From positions 4,613,001 to 4,677,000 of the forward strand of contig NZ_CP023865.1 of the NCBI RefSeq assembly GCF_003711105.1: a DNA stretch of 64,000 bases, written 5' to 3'. How positions within the stretch are numbered: the first letter of the stretch is position 1; each line of letters opens with the position of its first letter. The position numbers and the translations under genes were made by a program. The notes beneath the pieces are model-generated. The model worked only from the letters and a program-made list of their open reading frames with translations, was not told the origin of the DNA and made no database searches. This document shows, piece after piece, positions 36,250 through 44,836 of the stretch. The stretch comes from Actinoplanes teichomyceticus ATCC 31121. GTDB taxonomy: Bacteria > Actinomycetota > Actinomycetes > Mycobacteriales > Micromonosporaceae.

Positions 36250-37326
36250 TTGACCGTCGAAAAGCTGTTCACCCCCGTGACGTTCGGCTCCCTGCAGCTG
36301 AAGAACCGCCTGGTGATGGCGCCGCTGACCCGTATCCGCGCCGACGAGCACGGCGTGCCCGGCGACCTGCTCGTCGAGCACTACCGGCAGCGCGCGTCGA
36401 TGGGCATGATCATCACTGAGGGCACCTGGCCGGTGCGCGAGGGACGCACCTGGATCGGTCAGCCCGGCATCGAGACCGCCGAGCAGGTGGCCGGCTGGCG
36501 CCGGGTGGCCGACGCGGTGCACGCCGCCGGCGGCACGATCGTCATGCAGATCATGCACGGCGGCCGGATCTCGCACCCGGCGATCAGCGGCACCGGCCGT
36601 ACCGTCGCGCCCAGCGCGCTGGCCGCGCCCGGGGAGATCCGCATCCCGGACGGCAAGGCCGAACTGCCGGTGCCGCACGCGCTGACCGCCGACGAGATCG
36701 CCGGGGTCGTCGCGGCGTTCGTCGCCGCCGCCCGCAACGCGATCGAGGCCGGCCTGGACGGCGTGGAGGTGCACGGCGCCAACGGCTACCTGATCCACGA
36801 GTTCCTGTCGCCGGCCTCGAACATCCGCACCGACGGGTACGGCGGGTCACCGGCGAATCGGGCCCGCCTGGCGATCGAGGTGGTCACCGCGGTCGCCGCG
36901 GCGATCGGCGCGGACCGTACCGGCATCCGGCTCTCCCCGGAGCACAACATCCAGGGCGCCCTGGAGACCGACCCGGACGACGTGCTCGCCACCTACCTGG
37001 CCCTGGCCGAGGGCATCGCGCCGGTCGGGCCGGCCTTCGTCGACATCCTGCACGCCGACCCGGCCGGCAAGCTGGTGCAGGGCATCCGGCAGACGGTGGG
37101 CGCGCCGGTCGTGGTGAACACCGGTTTCGCCTCGGTGACCACCCGCGACGAGGCGGTCCGGCTGGTCGGCGACGACCTCGCGGACGCCACCGCGGTCGGC
37201 CGGGCCGCGATCGCCAACCCGGACCTCGTCGAGCGCTGGACGCACGGGCACGAGGAGAACACCCCCGACCCGGACACCTTCTACACCGGCGGCGCCCGCG
37301 GCTACACCGACTACCCCACGCGCTAA
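36250..37326 (+). CDS. Old yellow enzyme (NADH:flavin oxidoreductase, alkene reductase)
   Basis: 358 residues of the OYE family, FMN enzymes that reduce activated C=C bonds or nitro groups. Hallmarks: KNRLVMAPLTRIRA, the substrate-binding His/Asn pair in VEVHGANGYLIHEFL, SNIRTDGYGGSPANR, and VNTGFAS near the FMN phosphate. TTG 36250 after GAGGAAA gives the normal N-terminus; an ATG at 36214 would add 12 polar residues. The radical SAM-like gene follows after 35 bp and may be in the same transcript. Confidence 0.88.
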   Translation: MTVEKLFTPVTFGSLQLKNRLVMAPLTRIRADEHGVPGDLLVEHYRQRASMGMIITEGTWPVREGRTWIGQPGIETAEQVAGWRRVADAVHAAGGTIVMQIMHGGRISHPAISGTGRTVAPSALAAPGEIRIPDGKAELPVPHALTADEIAGVVAAFVAAARNAIEAGLDGVEVHGANGYLIHEFLSPASNIRTDGYGGSPANRARLAIEVVTAVAAAIGADRTGIRLSPEHNIQGALETDPDDVLATYLALAEGIAPVGPAFVDILHADPAGKLVQGIRQTVGAPVVVNTGFASVTTRDEAVRLVGDDLADATAVGRAAIANPDLVERWTHGHEENTPDPDTFYTGGARGYTDYPTR

Positions 37327-37361
37327 GTAGCCTGATGACGAGCCGAGTATCAGGAGGATCC

Positions 37362-38669
37362 ATGCAGTCGCGAACCGACCTCATCGAGGACTTGATGAGC
37401 CGTTTCCCGCACGTCCCGAGGGAAGCGGTGATCAAGGAGGACCTGCTGCGCGGCGGCCTGGCGTTCGACGACGCGGCGCTGACCGACAACGAGAACGGCG
37501 ACGTGAAGCCGAAGTCGTACTTCATCTTCTCGTTCGACCACCGGACCCTGCCTGAGCTCGGCGAGGCGGCGCTGCGCCGGCCGCCGGAGGAGATCGTGCT
37601 CACCGGCGGGCCGTACGGCCTGCGCCGCACCGTGGTGTCGGTGCGCACGAACCCGGAGTCGCCGTACCGGGTGAAGCCGGACGCCGACGGCCGGCTGATG
37701 CTGTGGCTGGACGGCCGGGAGATCGCCGAGGTGGGGCTGCCGCCGATGCCGGACTATTACCGGCACACGCTGGCCAACGGCAAGCAGGTGATGGAGGTCG
37801 CCCCGACCATCCAGTGGGGGTACCTCGTCTACCTGACCGTGTTCCGGGTCTGCCAGTACTTCGGCGCCAAGGAGGAGTGCCAGTACTGCGACATCAACCA
37901 CAACTGGCGCCAGCACAAGGCGGCCGGCCGGCCCTACACCGGGGTCAAGCCGGTCGACGAGGTGCTGGAGGCGCTGGCGATCATCGACCGGCACGACACC
38001 CTGCAGACCTCGCAGGCGTACACCCTGACCGGTGGCAGCGTCACCTCCAAGGTGGACGGGCTGGCCGAGGCGGACTTCTACGGGCGGTACGCGCAGGCGA
38101 TCGAGGAGCGCTTCCCCGGCCGGTGGATCGGCAAGGTGGTCGCCCAGGCGCTGCCCCGCGCGGACGTGCAGCGTTTCCACGACTACGGCATCCGGATCTA
38201 CCACCCGAACTACGAGGTGTGGGACAAGCGGCTGTTCGAGCTGTACTGCCCGGGCAAGGAGCGCTACGTGGGCCGCGAGGAGTGGCACCGGCGCATCCTG
38301 GAGTCCGCCGAGGTCTTCGGCCCGCGCAACGTGATCCCGAACTTCGTGGCCGGCGTCGAGATGGCCGCCCCGTTCGGGTTCACCACGGTCGACGAGGCGA
38401 TCGAGTCGACCACCGAGGGGCTGCAGTTCTTCATGTCCCGCGGGATCACCCCGCGCTTCACCACCTGGTGTCCGGAGCCGACCACGCCGCTGGGCCGGAC
38501 GAACCCGCAGGGCGCGCCGCTGGAGTACCACATCCGGCTGCTGGAGGCGTACCGGGCCACGATGGAGGCCAACGGCCTGACCAGCCCACCGGGGTACGGT
38601 CCGGCCGGGGCGGGCCGGGCGGTCTTCTCGGTCAGCTCCTTCATGGACAGCCTCCCTGCGGAGGACTGA
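37362..38669 (+). CDS. Radical SAM-like iron-sulfur protein with unusual CX8CX2C motif
   Basis: 435 residues starting after AGGAGG. The likely cluster motif is Cys164, Cys173 and Cys176 (RVCQYFGAKEECQYCDIN), CX8CX2C instead of the common CX3CX2C. Downstream segments fit a radical SAM barrel: YTLTGGSVTSK (GGE-like), RIYHPNYEVWDK and TPRFTTWCPEPTTPLG. A 120-residue N-terminal domain is not recognised. I know no biochemical role. It follows an old yellow enzyme closely and ends at a strong U-tailed terminator. Confidence 0.7.
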   Translation: MQSRTDLIEDLMSRFPHVPREAVIKEDLLRGGLAFDDAALTDNENGDVKPKSYFIFSFDHRTLPELGEAALRRPPEEIVLTGGPYGLRRTVVSVRTNPESPYRVKPDADGRLMLWLDGREIAEVGLPPMPDYYRHTLANGKQVMEVAPTIQWGYLVYLTVFRVCQYFGAKEECQYCDINHNWRQHKAAGRPYTGVKPVDEVLEALAIIDRHDTLQTSQAYTLTGGSVTSKVDGLAEADFYGRYAQAIEERFPGRWIGKVVAQALPRADVQRFHDYGIRIYHPNYEVWDKRLFELYCPGKERYVGREEWHRRILESAEVFGPRNVIPNFVAGVEMAAPFGFTTVDEAIESTTEGLQFFMSRGITPRFTTWCPEPTTPLGRTNPQGAPLEYHIRLLEAYRATMEANGLTSPPGYGPAGAGRAVFSVSSFMDSLPAED

Positions 38670-38672
38670 CCC

Positions 38673-38706
38673 GCGGGCCCGGTGGCGATCTCGCCGCCGG
38701 GCCCGC
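38673..38706 (+). terminator. Intrinsic terminator with U tract
   Basis: GCGGGCCCGG pairs with CCGGGCCCGC, with an inner GGCGA/TCGCC stem, followed by TAGTTTTT. It ends the old yellow enzyme/radical SAM unit. Confidence 0.85.
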
Positions 38707-38853
38707 TAGTTTTTCCGGTACGCCGGATGACCGGTCACGCCGTGACCACCGCCGCCCGGCGCCGACGATCCCTGCACCGCCCCGGCCGGGGCTGCGCACC
38801 GCGTCGCCGGGGTGTCCCGCCGTGGCATCGGCGCCACGCGGTCCCGGCCGGTC

Positions 38854-38884
38854 CCGGTCGTACCGTGAGCAGCGGTACGACCGG
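38854..38884. promoter_or_regulatory. 12-bp inverted repeat in the leader of the GH5-like gene
   Basis: CCGGTCGTACCG and CGGTACGACCGG flank a 7-nt loop, 107 bp before the GH5-like start. It may act as an RNA hairpin or operator. The remaining 38707-38990 shows no gene and no riboswitch I recognise. Confidence 0.4.
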
Positions 38885-38990
38885 CGCTCCCACTCTGCAA
38901 CCTGTTTGCCCTCAGTCAAGGCCTGCAACCCGGGTGATACCCGCCGATCGAGACGGGCACCCCCGAAAAGCAACCTCACAAAGGGTTACG

Positions 38991-40460
38991 ATGCAGACCT
39001 CGCGCTTCCGTTTCCGTGCCGCCCTCCTCGCCTCCTCGCTGCTGCTGGGCCTGGCCCTGCCGACCTCGGCGGCACACGCCGACACCGTCCCGGTGCCGAC
39101 GCTCGCCGACCGGATGGCCGCCGTGACGACGGCCAAGTCCCTCAACTACTACCCGTCCAACGCCGGGTGGTCGGCGATGTGGACCGGCTTCGACCCGATC
39201 GCGATCGACGCCGACCTGGCCAAGGCCGCCGCGCTGGGCACCACCAACGTCCGGGTGATCGTCTTCCCGAACACGTTCGGCTACCCGACCCCGAAGGTGG
39301 AGTACACCGAGCGGCTGCGCAAGTTCATCAGCATCGCCGACTCGCACGGTATGACCGTCAAGCTGACCCTGTTCGACTGGTGGGACGCCTACAGCGACGT
39401 GGCGCGCAGCATCAGCTGGGCCAACGCGATCATCGACCCGTACAAGAACGACCCGCGGGTGCTCTCGGTGGAACTGAAGAACGAGTTCCAGCCGGACAAC
39501 ACCGCCGCGGTCGAGTGGGTCCGCCAGGTCATCCCGGCGATCCGGGCCGCCGCCCCGAACATGCCGCTGACCCTCTCGGTCGACGGCGGCACCGGCGCCG
39601 CCGGCATGGCGAAGATCAAGGCGTCGCTGACCGGCGCCCCGCTGGACTACTACGACTTCCACTTCTACGGCAGCTCGGAGCGCTCGCTCGCCGAGATCCG
39701 CAAGGCGCAGGCCGCGGTCGCCCCGGACCCGATCGTGATCGGCGAGACCGGTCTCAGCAGCACCGCCACCAGCGAGGGTGAGCAGGCCGCCTACCTGGCC
39801 CGGGTGTTCCGCGCCGCGGTCGAGGCCGGTGTCGGCTCGGTGGCGCCGTGGACGCTCAACGACTTCTCCGAGGGTGCGATCCCGAGCAACTCCATCGTCT
39901 CGACGATCCCCGCGCAGTACACCTACGGCCTCTACCGCGCCGACGGCAGCGCCAAGCTCGCCGCGACCGTGGTCCGCACCGCCTGGACCACCGGTACGAC
40001 GCCGAACTCCATCCTGAACCTGGGCTTCGAGGCGCCGGCGAACGAGCTGACGTGGAAGCGGAACCTGCCGGAGGCCGGCGCGGCGGTGATCACCACCGAG
40101 ACGGCCCGGACCGGCTCGTACTCCGCCAGGTTCACCGGCACCACCCGCACCACCGCCGGCCTGCCGTCGCTGCGCACCTCGCCCATCACGCCGGTGCAGC
40201 CGAACTACCGGTGGCGGGCCGAGGCGTACGCCCGCGGCGTGAACGCGACCGGCATCACCGAGATCTCGCTGAGCTGGTTCGACGCCAACGGCAAGTGGAT
40301 CAGCGAGACCAAGTCGAGCCGGCTGCCGGCCGGCACCACCACCTGGACGAAGCTGTACGTGGAGACCACCGCCCCGGCCGGCGCCGCCGCCGTGCAGCTG
40401 CACCTGAAGTGTGCCGACAACTCCGGCACCGTCTACTTCGACGACGTCGCCATCTCCTGA
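38991..40460 (+). CDS. Secreted GH5-like glycoside hydrolase with C-terminal CBM4/9-like domain
   Basis: 489 residues. Signal peptide 1-30 (ALLASSLLLGLALPTSAAHA). The TIM barrel carries the acid Glu in VELKNEFQPD and the nucleophile Glu in IVIGETGLSS, as in clan A cellulase/mannanase/exoglucanase families. Residues ~345-489 form a jelly-roll with the CBM4/9 style (NSILNLGFEAPANE, ... GTVYFDDVAIS). Substrate is probably a beta-glucan or mannan. The catalytic barrel (about 310 residues) is normal length. A hairpin follows the stop. Confidence 0.82.
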   Translation: MQTSRFRFRAALLASSLLLGLALPTSAAHADTVPVPTLADRMAAVTTAKSLNYYPSNAGWSAMWTGFDPIAIDADLAKAAALGTTNVRVIVFPNTFGYPTPKVEYTERLRKFISIADSHGMTVKLTLFDWWDAYSDVARSISWANAIIDPYKNDPRVLSVELKNEFQPDNTAAVEWVRQVIPAIRAAAPNMPLTLSVDGGTGAAGMAKIKASLTGAPLDYYDFHFYGSSERSLAEIRKAQAAVAPDPIVIGETGLSSTATSEGEQAAYLARVFRAAVEAGVGSVAPWTLNDFSEGAIPSNSIVSTIPAQYTYGLYRADGSAKLAATVVRTAWTTGTTPNSILNLGFEAPANELTWKRNLPEAGAAVITTETARTGSYSARFTGTTRTTAGLPSLRTSPITPVQPNYRWRAEAYARGVNATGITEISLSWFDANGKWISETKSSRLPAGTTTWTKLYVETTAPAGAAAVQLHLKCADNSGTVYFDDVAIS

Positions 40461-40471
40461 AAACCCGCGCG

Positions 40472-40510
40472 CCTGTTCCGGAAGTCGGCTCGGTTGACTT
40501 CCGGGACAGG
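40472..40510. terminator. 15-bp hairpin between the GH5-like and methyltransferase genes
   Basis: CCTGTTCCGGAAGTC and GACTTCCGGGACAGG pair with a single T-G wobble around a 9-nt loop, followed by CGTTTCT. It ends 18 bp before the methyltransferase start, so it could also attenuate that gene. Confidence 0.65.
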
Positions 40511-40528
40511 CGTTTCTACGTTCGCCGG

Positions 40529-41161
40529 ATGGACGCCAAGACCGCCGAGCTGCGGCACGCGCACGACGTGCTCGCCGACTTCTACGTGGAGCATCTGGCC
40601 GGGCAGCTCGACGACGACCCGCTCGACCGCGCGATGCTCGACCTGTTCAGCGAGCACGTGCGCACCGTGGGCACGGACGTGGCGGACGTCGGCTGCGGGA
40701 CCGGCCGGCTGCTGCCGTACCTCAAGGGATGCGGCCTCGCGCCGCGCGGGGTCGATCTGTCGCCGGGCATGGTGCGGGTGGCGCGCCGGGACCACCCGGA
40801 GTTCGCCGTCGAGGTCGCCGACCTGCGCGAGCTGCCGTTCCGCGACGGCGAGCTGGCCGGGGTGGTCTGCTGGTTCTCGCTGATCTTCCTGGCCCCGCAC
40901 GACCGGGCGGGCGCCTTCGCCGAGCTGGCCCGGGTCGTCGAGCCGGGCGGCTTCCTGGTCACCGCGTTCAAGAACGCCGACGGCGCGCTGCGCCGCGGCG
41001 GGCGCCGCACGAATCTCGGCGTCGAGTTCGACACCTACTGGCTGTCGGCCGGCGAGATGCAGGAACGCCTCACCGCCGCCGGGTTCACGACGGTGTTCCT
41101 GGGCCACCGGCCGTTCGAGCCGGCGCCCGTGGGTTACCTGCTCGTCCAGAAGACCCGGTAG
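40529..41161 (+). CDS. Class I SAM-dependent methyltransferase
   Basis: 210 residues with SAM-binding motif I VADVGCGTGRLLPYL, the acidic loop GVDLSPGMV and motif ADLRELPFRDGELAGVVCWF, then LARVVEPGGFLVTAF. A small-molecule methyltransferase (UbiE/methyltransferase 11 type) with unknown acceptor. Its last 28 bp overlap the end of the convergent sugar dehydrogenase gene. Confidence 0.85.
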   Translation: MDAKTAELRHAHDVLADFYVEHLAGQLDDDPLDRAMLDLFSEHVRTVGTDVADVGCGTGRLLPYLKGCGLAPRGVDLSPGMVRVARRDHPEFAVEVADLRELPFRDGELAGVVCWFSLIFLAPHDRAGAFAELARVVEPGGFLVTAFKNADGALRRGGRRTNLGVEFDTYWLSAGEMQERLTAAGFTTVFLGHRPFEPAPVGYLLVQKTR

Positions 41162-42450
41162 ATCACGCCGGCCAGGTCGTCGCTGACGTAGATGGCCTGG
41201 TCCGGGCCGGGCACGGCCATCACCGGGCGGCCCCAGCGCCGGCCGTGCCCGTCCTGGAACCCGGACAGCAGGGTCTGCTGAGGGCCGAGCTTCCCGGCAC
41301 GCCACCCGAAGAACGACACCTCGGGCGCCCGGGGCGGGTTGCGGTTCCACGAGCCGTGGATCCCGACCAGGGCGCCCACGCCGTACGGGGCCGGCAGCCC
41401 GGGGCCGGTCGTGAAGCTCAGGCCCAGCGGCGCGGAGTGCGCACCCATCGCCTGCTCGACCGGGGCCAGCCGCGAGCAGTCCAGCTTGTCGCCGTCCGGG
41501 TTCAGCTGCACGTCGCGGTCGAACGACAGGTCGGTGTCCGGATTGCAGTACGGCCAGCCCAGGTCCCGCCCCGGCGTCAGCCTGGCCAGCGGCTCGACCG
41601 GGTGGTCGTTGACGTACTTCTGGACGACCCGGCCCCGGTCGCCGTCGCCGTCGCCGTCGATGTCGCGGTCCTCGGGGTACGCGATGTTGTCCCGGCCGTT
41701 GACCGCGGTCCAGAGCGAGCCGTCCGGCGCGATCGCCAGCCCGGTCCCGTTGCGCACGCCGCGCGCGAACGTGGTGGGCCGGCCGCCACCGGCGGGCGCC
41801 TTGAGGATCGCGGCCCGCTCCGGGCTGGAGTCGCGGTCCCGCGCCGACACGTTGCCGGTGGACCCGACCGAGACGTAGACGGCGCCGTCCCGGCCGACCG
41901 CGACGCTCTTCAGCGCGTGCGCGTAGGCGCCGTGCAGATCGCGGCTCTTCGCATCGGGCAGGCCGCCGATCACCAGGCGCCGCCCGGAGACCGCGCCGTC
42001 ACGATACGTGAACGCGTTGACCTGATCGCTCTCGGCCACGTAGAGGGTGTCCCCGGCGAAGGCCAGCCCGTGCGGCTGGTTCAGCCCGCTGACCAGGATG
42101 CGCTGCCCGGCCGGGCGGTCCGCGCCGGCCGGCGTCAGCGCGACGACGTCGCCGGACCTGGGACGCGAGACCAGCAGGCGCCGGTCCGGGGTCCAGGCCA
42201 GCAGCCGCGCCCCGGGCACCCGCGCCCAGAGACTCACCGACCAGCCGGCCGGGACCAGCATCCGCTGGCCGTCACCGAAACGCACGGGCGTGCTGACCCG
42301 CGGCGGCGCGGTGGCCGCCCCGGTAGCCGGCGCGGTGACCGGCGGTGCCGCCGAGGTGGGCGGCTCCGGCGGCTGCCCGTCCGCCACCGAACAGGCGGCC
42401 AGGGTGAGCGACAGACATCCGGCGACCAGCGTACGAGCAATGCTCCTCAC
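41134..42450 (-). CDS. PQQ-dependent sugar dehydrogenase-like lipoprotein (sorbosone/glucose dehydrogenase family)
   Basis: 438 residues. Signal peptide with lipobox LTLAACS and a Pro/Ala linker; then a six-bladed beta-propeller of the glucose/sorbosone dehydrogenase family (GLNQPHGLAFAGDTLYVAES, VRNGTGLAIAPDGSLW, GIHGSWNRNPP). These extracellular enzymes oxidise sugars or related compounds with PQQ, but actinobacterial members often lack proof of PQQ use. A DGDGDGD stretch may bind calcium. Confidence 0.85.
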   Translation of the reverse strand: MRSIARTLVAGCLSLTLAACSVADGQPPEPPTSAAPPVTAPATGAATAPPRVSTPVRFGDGQRMLVPAGWSVSLWARVPGARLLAWTPDRRLLVSRPRSGDVVALTPAGADRPAGQRILVSGLNQPHGLAFAGDTLYVAESDQVNAFTYRDGAVSGRRLVIGGLPDAKSRDLHGAYAHALKSVAVGRDGAVYVSVGSTGNVSARDRDSSPERAAILKAPAGGGRPTTFARGVRNGTGLAIAPDGSLWTAVNGRDNIAYPEDRDIDGDGDGDRGRVVQKYVNDHPVEPLARLTPGRDLGWPYCNPDTDLSFDRDVQLNPDGDKLDCSRLAPVEQAMGAHSAPLGLSFTTGPGLPAPYGVGALVGIHGSWNRNPPRAPEVSFFGWRAGKLGPQQTLLSGFQDGHGRRWGRPVMAVPGPDQAIYVSDDLAGVIYRVFWTSR

Positions 42451-42575
42451 GAGGCGTTTCTACCCGCTCACCGAGCCGGTCACCAGTCGAGCCGCCGGAT
42501 CGGCCGGCGCCTGGGCCGTGCCGTTCCGGCGTGGGCGGCCCGGCGGGGCCGCGTGCCGCAGGGGCCCGGACCCGT

Positions 42576-42744
42576 GACGAGCTGGTCGAGGCCGCGCGCC
42601 GCGGTGGCCTCGGTGCGCCCGATCAGCGCGGGCCGGCCGCGACGAGCTGGTCGAGGCCGCGCGCCGCGGTGGCCTCGGTGCGCCCGATCAGCGCGGGCCG
42701 GCCGCGACGAGCTGGTCCAGGCCGCGCGCCGCGGTGGCCTCGGC
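42576..42744. repeat. 65-bp tandem repeat, 2.6 copies
   Basis: A 65-bp unit starting GACGAGCTGGTCGAGGCCGC begins at 42576, 42641 and 42706; copies 1 and 2 are identical and copy 3 differs by a few bases and is cut short. The unit is not a multiple of three. On the minus strand each full unit contains the last codons and stop of the small Cys-rich gene. Confidence 0.92.
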
Positions 42745-42882
42745 GGGTTCCGCGTCGCCGCTGAGCGCGGCCATCTCGTCGGCGTCCAGCAGGTAGCGGT
42801 ACGGGCAGAGGGACGGCCCCGGCGCGCTGCAGGCGCCGCACGGACGGCCGGGATCCACCACGCAACGCTCGTTGATCTCCAT
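42688..42882 (-). CDS. Small cysteine-rich protein whose end lies in the 65-bp repeats
   Basis: 64 residues from ATG 42882, preceded by GGGGAGAGGCGGAG. It has four Cys in CVVDPGRPCGACSAPGPSLC, a possible zinc or iron-sulfur knuckle, then an acidic helix YRYLLDADEMAALSGDAEP. The last ~16 codons (AARGLDQLVAAGPR, stop) come from repeat copies 3 and 2, while a further copy lies past the stop. Family not recognised. The spacing of the Cys pairs suggests metal binding, which is inference. Confidence 0.5.
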   Translation of the reverse strand: MEINERCVVDPGRPCGACSAPGPSLCPYRYLLDADEMAALSGDAEPAEATAARGLDQLVAAGPR

Positions 42883-43114
42883 CTCCGCCTCTCCCCTCTC
42901 TGCCCTGCAAGCGTCGCCCACCGGCCGACCGGCCCCCAGGGCACAAGGTCCCGCCGGGCCCCGGCCCCCCGGCAGCCCGATTCCGGTTCCGGAGCGGCTC
43001 GTGGCCGATACACGATGGAATACGTACTTCATCTTTTTTGCAAGTCCGGTCATTTCCCCGGATTCCAGAGGCGGAAGTCCCGTCCCGGCTCGATGTCCGG
43101 CCCGCCGTTCGGTG

Positions 43115-43380
43115 ACCCCGGTCCGGCGACGCCGATCACGGCGCGCGACCGGCCCGGCAGCCGGTGCGACGAAATCGGTCCCGGCCCCTCACCGATCCCA
43201 CATGCCTGCGCAGCCCCGGTCACAAGCCGCCATCGGTCCGGCATACCGGCGCGGCGAGATCAATCCTGGCCCCGCCACCGAGCCGGCATGCCTGCGCAGC
43301 CCCGGTCACGACCCGCCATCGGTCCGGCATGCCCGTGCGGCGAAATCGATCATGGCCCGCCACGGTCCGGCGTGCCGGCG
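43115..43380. repeat. Degenerate ~86-bp tandem repeats in a gene-free stretch
   Basis: CATGCCTGCGCAGCCCCGGT begins at 43201 and at 43287 with conserved surroundings (CGCCATCGGTCCGGCAT, GCGGCGA(A/G)ATC). A weaker copy precedes them from about 43115 and another partial one follows. 42883-43433 contains no other feature I can support. Confidence 0.7.
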
Positions 43381-43433
43381 CGGCACAGCCGGTCGCCTAT
43401 AGTCGGCCGGGCGCGCACCAGGAGGAAGCGACA

Positions 43434-44057
43434 ATGACCATCTACGGCCGTGGCGGTGTCGACGTCCGGGACCGCCGCCGTCTGCACCCCGGCGTTCTCG
43501 CTCTCGCCGCGACGGCCGGGGTCAGCACCCTGGCCGCGGTCGCCTACTTCGCGCTGCGCTCACCGGCGGAGACCCCCGCCGCCACGCCCGCCACGGCGGC
43601 GCCGGTGACGCCTTCCGCCCCGGCCGCCACCCCCGCGTCCTCGCCGGCCCCGGCCACGCTGAGCAGCGGGTCGTGGATGATCTCCCCGGCCGACGACAAG
43701 GACAGCTACCTGACCGCCGACGGAGAGTACGCCGCGATGTCGGACGTCGCGACGGCACTCACCGTGGTCGGCGGCCTGGCCGACGACTCCTGTTTCAGCT
43801 TCCGCAACGAGGACGGCGAGTACCTGCGCCACTACGACTACCGCCTGCGTGTCGACCCGCCGGAGGACGAGGACCTGTTCCGCCAGGACGCCACCTTCTG
43901 CCCGGACGGCGACCGGTCCGCGGCGGCGTTCCGCCTGCGCTCCAAGAACTACCCGGACCACTTCGTGCACCGGCGCGACACCGAGCTCTACATCGACGAG
44001 CCGACCGGCGACGCCGACTTCGTCGCGGAGACCTCCTTCACCGTACGGGCTTCCTGA
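43434..44057 (+). CDS. Membrane-anchored AbfB (CBM42-like) domain protein
   Basis: 207 residues after AGGAGGAAG. A single N-terminal helix (VLALAATAGVSTLAAVAYFAL) acts as anchor, then an Ala/Pro/Thr linker to ~85. The C-terminal ~125 residues resemble the AbfB arabinose-binding beta-trefoil (CFSFRNEDGEYLRHYDYRL, DATFCPDGD, FRLRSKNYPDHFVHRR). No catalytic domain is attached, so it may display a carbohydrate-binding module on the surface or serve as a binding subunit. Related stand-alone AbfB proteins are common in actinobacteria. Confidence 0.75.
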   Translation: MTIYGRGGVDVRDRRRLHPGVLALAATAGVSTLAAVAYFALRSPAETPAATPATAAPVTPSAPAATPASSPAPATLSSGSWMISPADDKDSYLTADGEYAAMSDVATALTVVGGLADDSCFSFRNEDGEYLRHYDYRLRVDPPEDEDLFRQDATFCPDGDRSAAAFRLRSKNYPDHFVHRRDTELYIDEPTGDADFVAETSFTVRAS

Positions 44058-44836
44058 CCCTCTGCCGCACCGGCGAACCCTCGACGGCCGGTCCGCCGCG
44101 CCGGTCGCCGAGCGGCCGCGCCGGTCGCCGGTCCGGCCGCGCGCGAACGGAGCCGCCACCGAGCCGAGCGGCCGGGAGGACGCACCGCCACAAGGGCGGG
44201 CCGCCGCGGGACCGGGGCCACCGAGTGGCCACGACGGCGCCGCACAGCCAGCCGCCCAGCGACAACGACGACACCCCCGCCGCCGGCCGCCGGGTGACAA
44301 CGACGACACCGCGCCGCCGGCCGCCGGCCGGCCACGACGGCGCCGCGTGCCCGACCGCCGGGCCCGAAATCCATAGATAATGGCGAAAGCCTTTAACGGG
44401 TTGGCAATTTTTTCTTTTCCAGCTCGAAATGGATAACCATTCCGTAACCTGCCGGAAACGAGTTCCGGATCACCCCCATGACCGCCCGTGATTAAGCGCA
44501 CACGCCCCTTCATGCGCAGGTCAACAGCAGTTTCGAGGCCCTCGCAAGCGAACCCGCCTTGACGCGCCGAGCACCTGACCACCACTGTGGATTCAGCGCT
44601 CCTGGGAGCGCTTCCACTTCGCATCCGCATATCACTCCAGGGAGTTCCCTGCTAGCTCGCTTAACCGGTTCACCTGAAACCGGAGCACCGTCTTCCCGAC
44701 TCCGGAGAAAATCCGGTCACGGCGGCTGCCGCCGGCGCCGGCCGGCGGAGTCGTCAGCACCACGGCCAGGGCCGGGCCGAGCCTGCGCCAGCGACCGTAC
44801 CGAGACCCGGGCCCTATCGACGCGGAAAGGCCAACC
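44058..44836. other. Gene-free interval with GC-rich and comparatively AT-rich halves
   Basis: 44058-44370 is low-complexity GC-rich sequence with no supported gene. From about 44375 to 44560 the base composition shifts to AT-rich tracts (GGCAATTTTTTCTTTTCC), unusual here. It carries TTGACG at 44559, an operator-like palindrome at 44602 and the ribosome site GGAAAGG before the aminotransferase at 44837. It looks like the promoter leader of the operon that follows. Confidence 0.6.
44602..44615. promoter_or_regulatory. CebR-like (LacI-type) operator
   Basis: TGGGAGCGCTTCCA differs by one base from TGGGAGCGCTCCCA, the known CebR operator of streptomycetes. It lies 222 bp before the aminotransferase operon. 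Confidence 0.5.

Noticed and set aside
38707..38990. Riboswitch in the GH5-like leader
   Set aside because: A 12-bp hairpin is present, but I recognised no conserved core of known actinobacterial riboswitches (cobalamin, ydaO, glycine).
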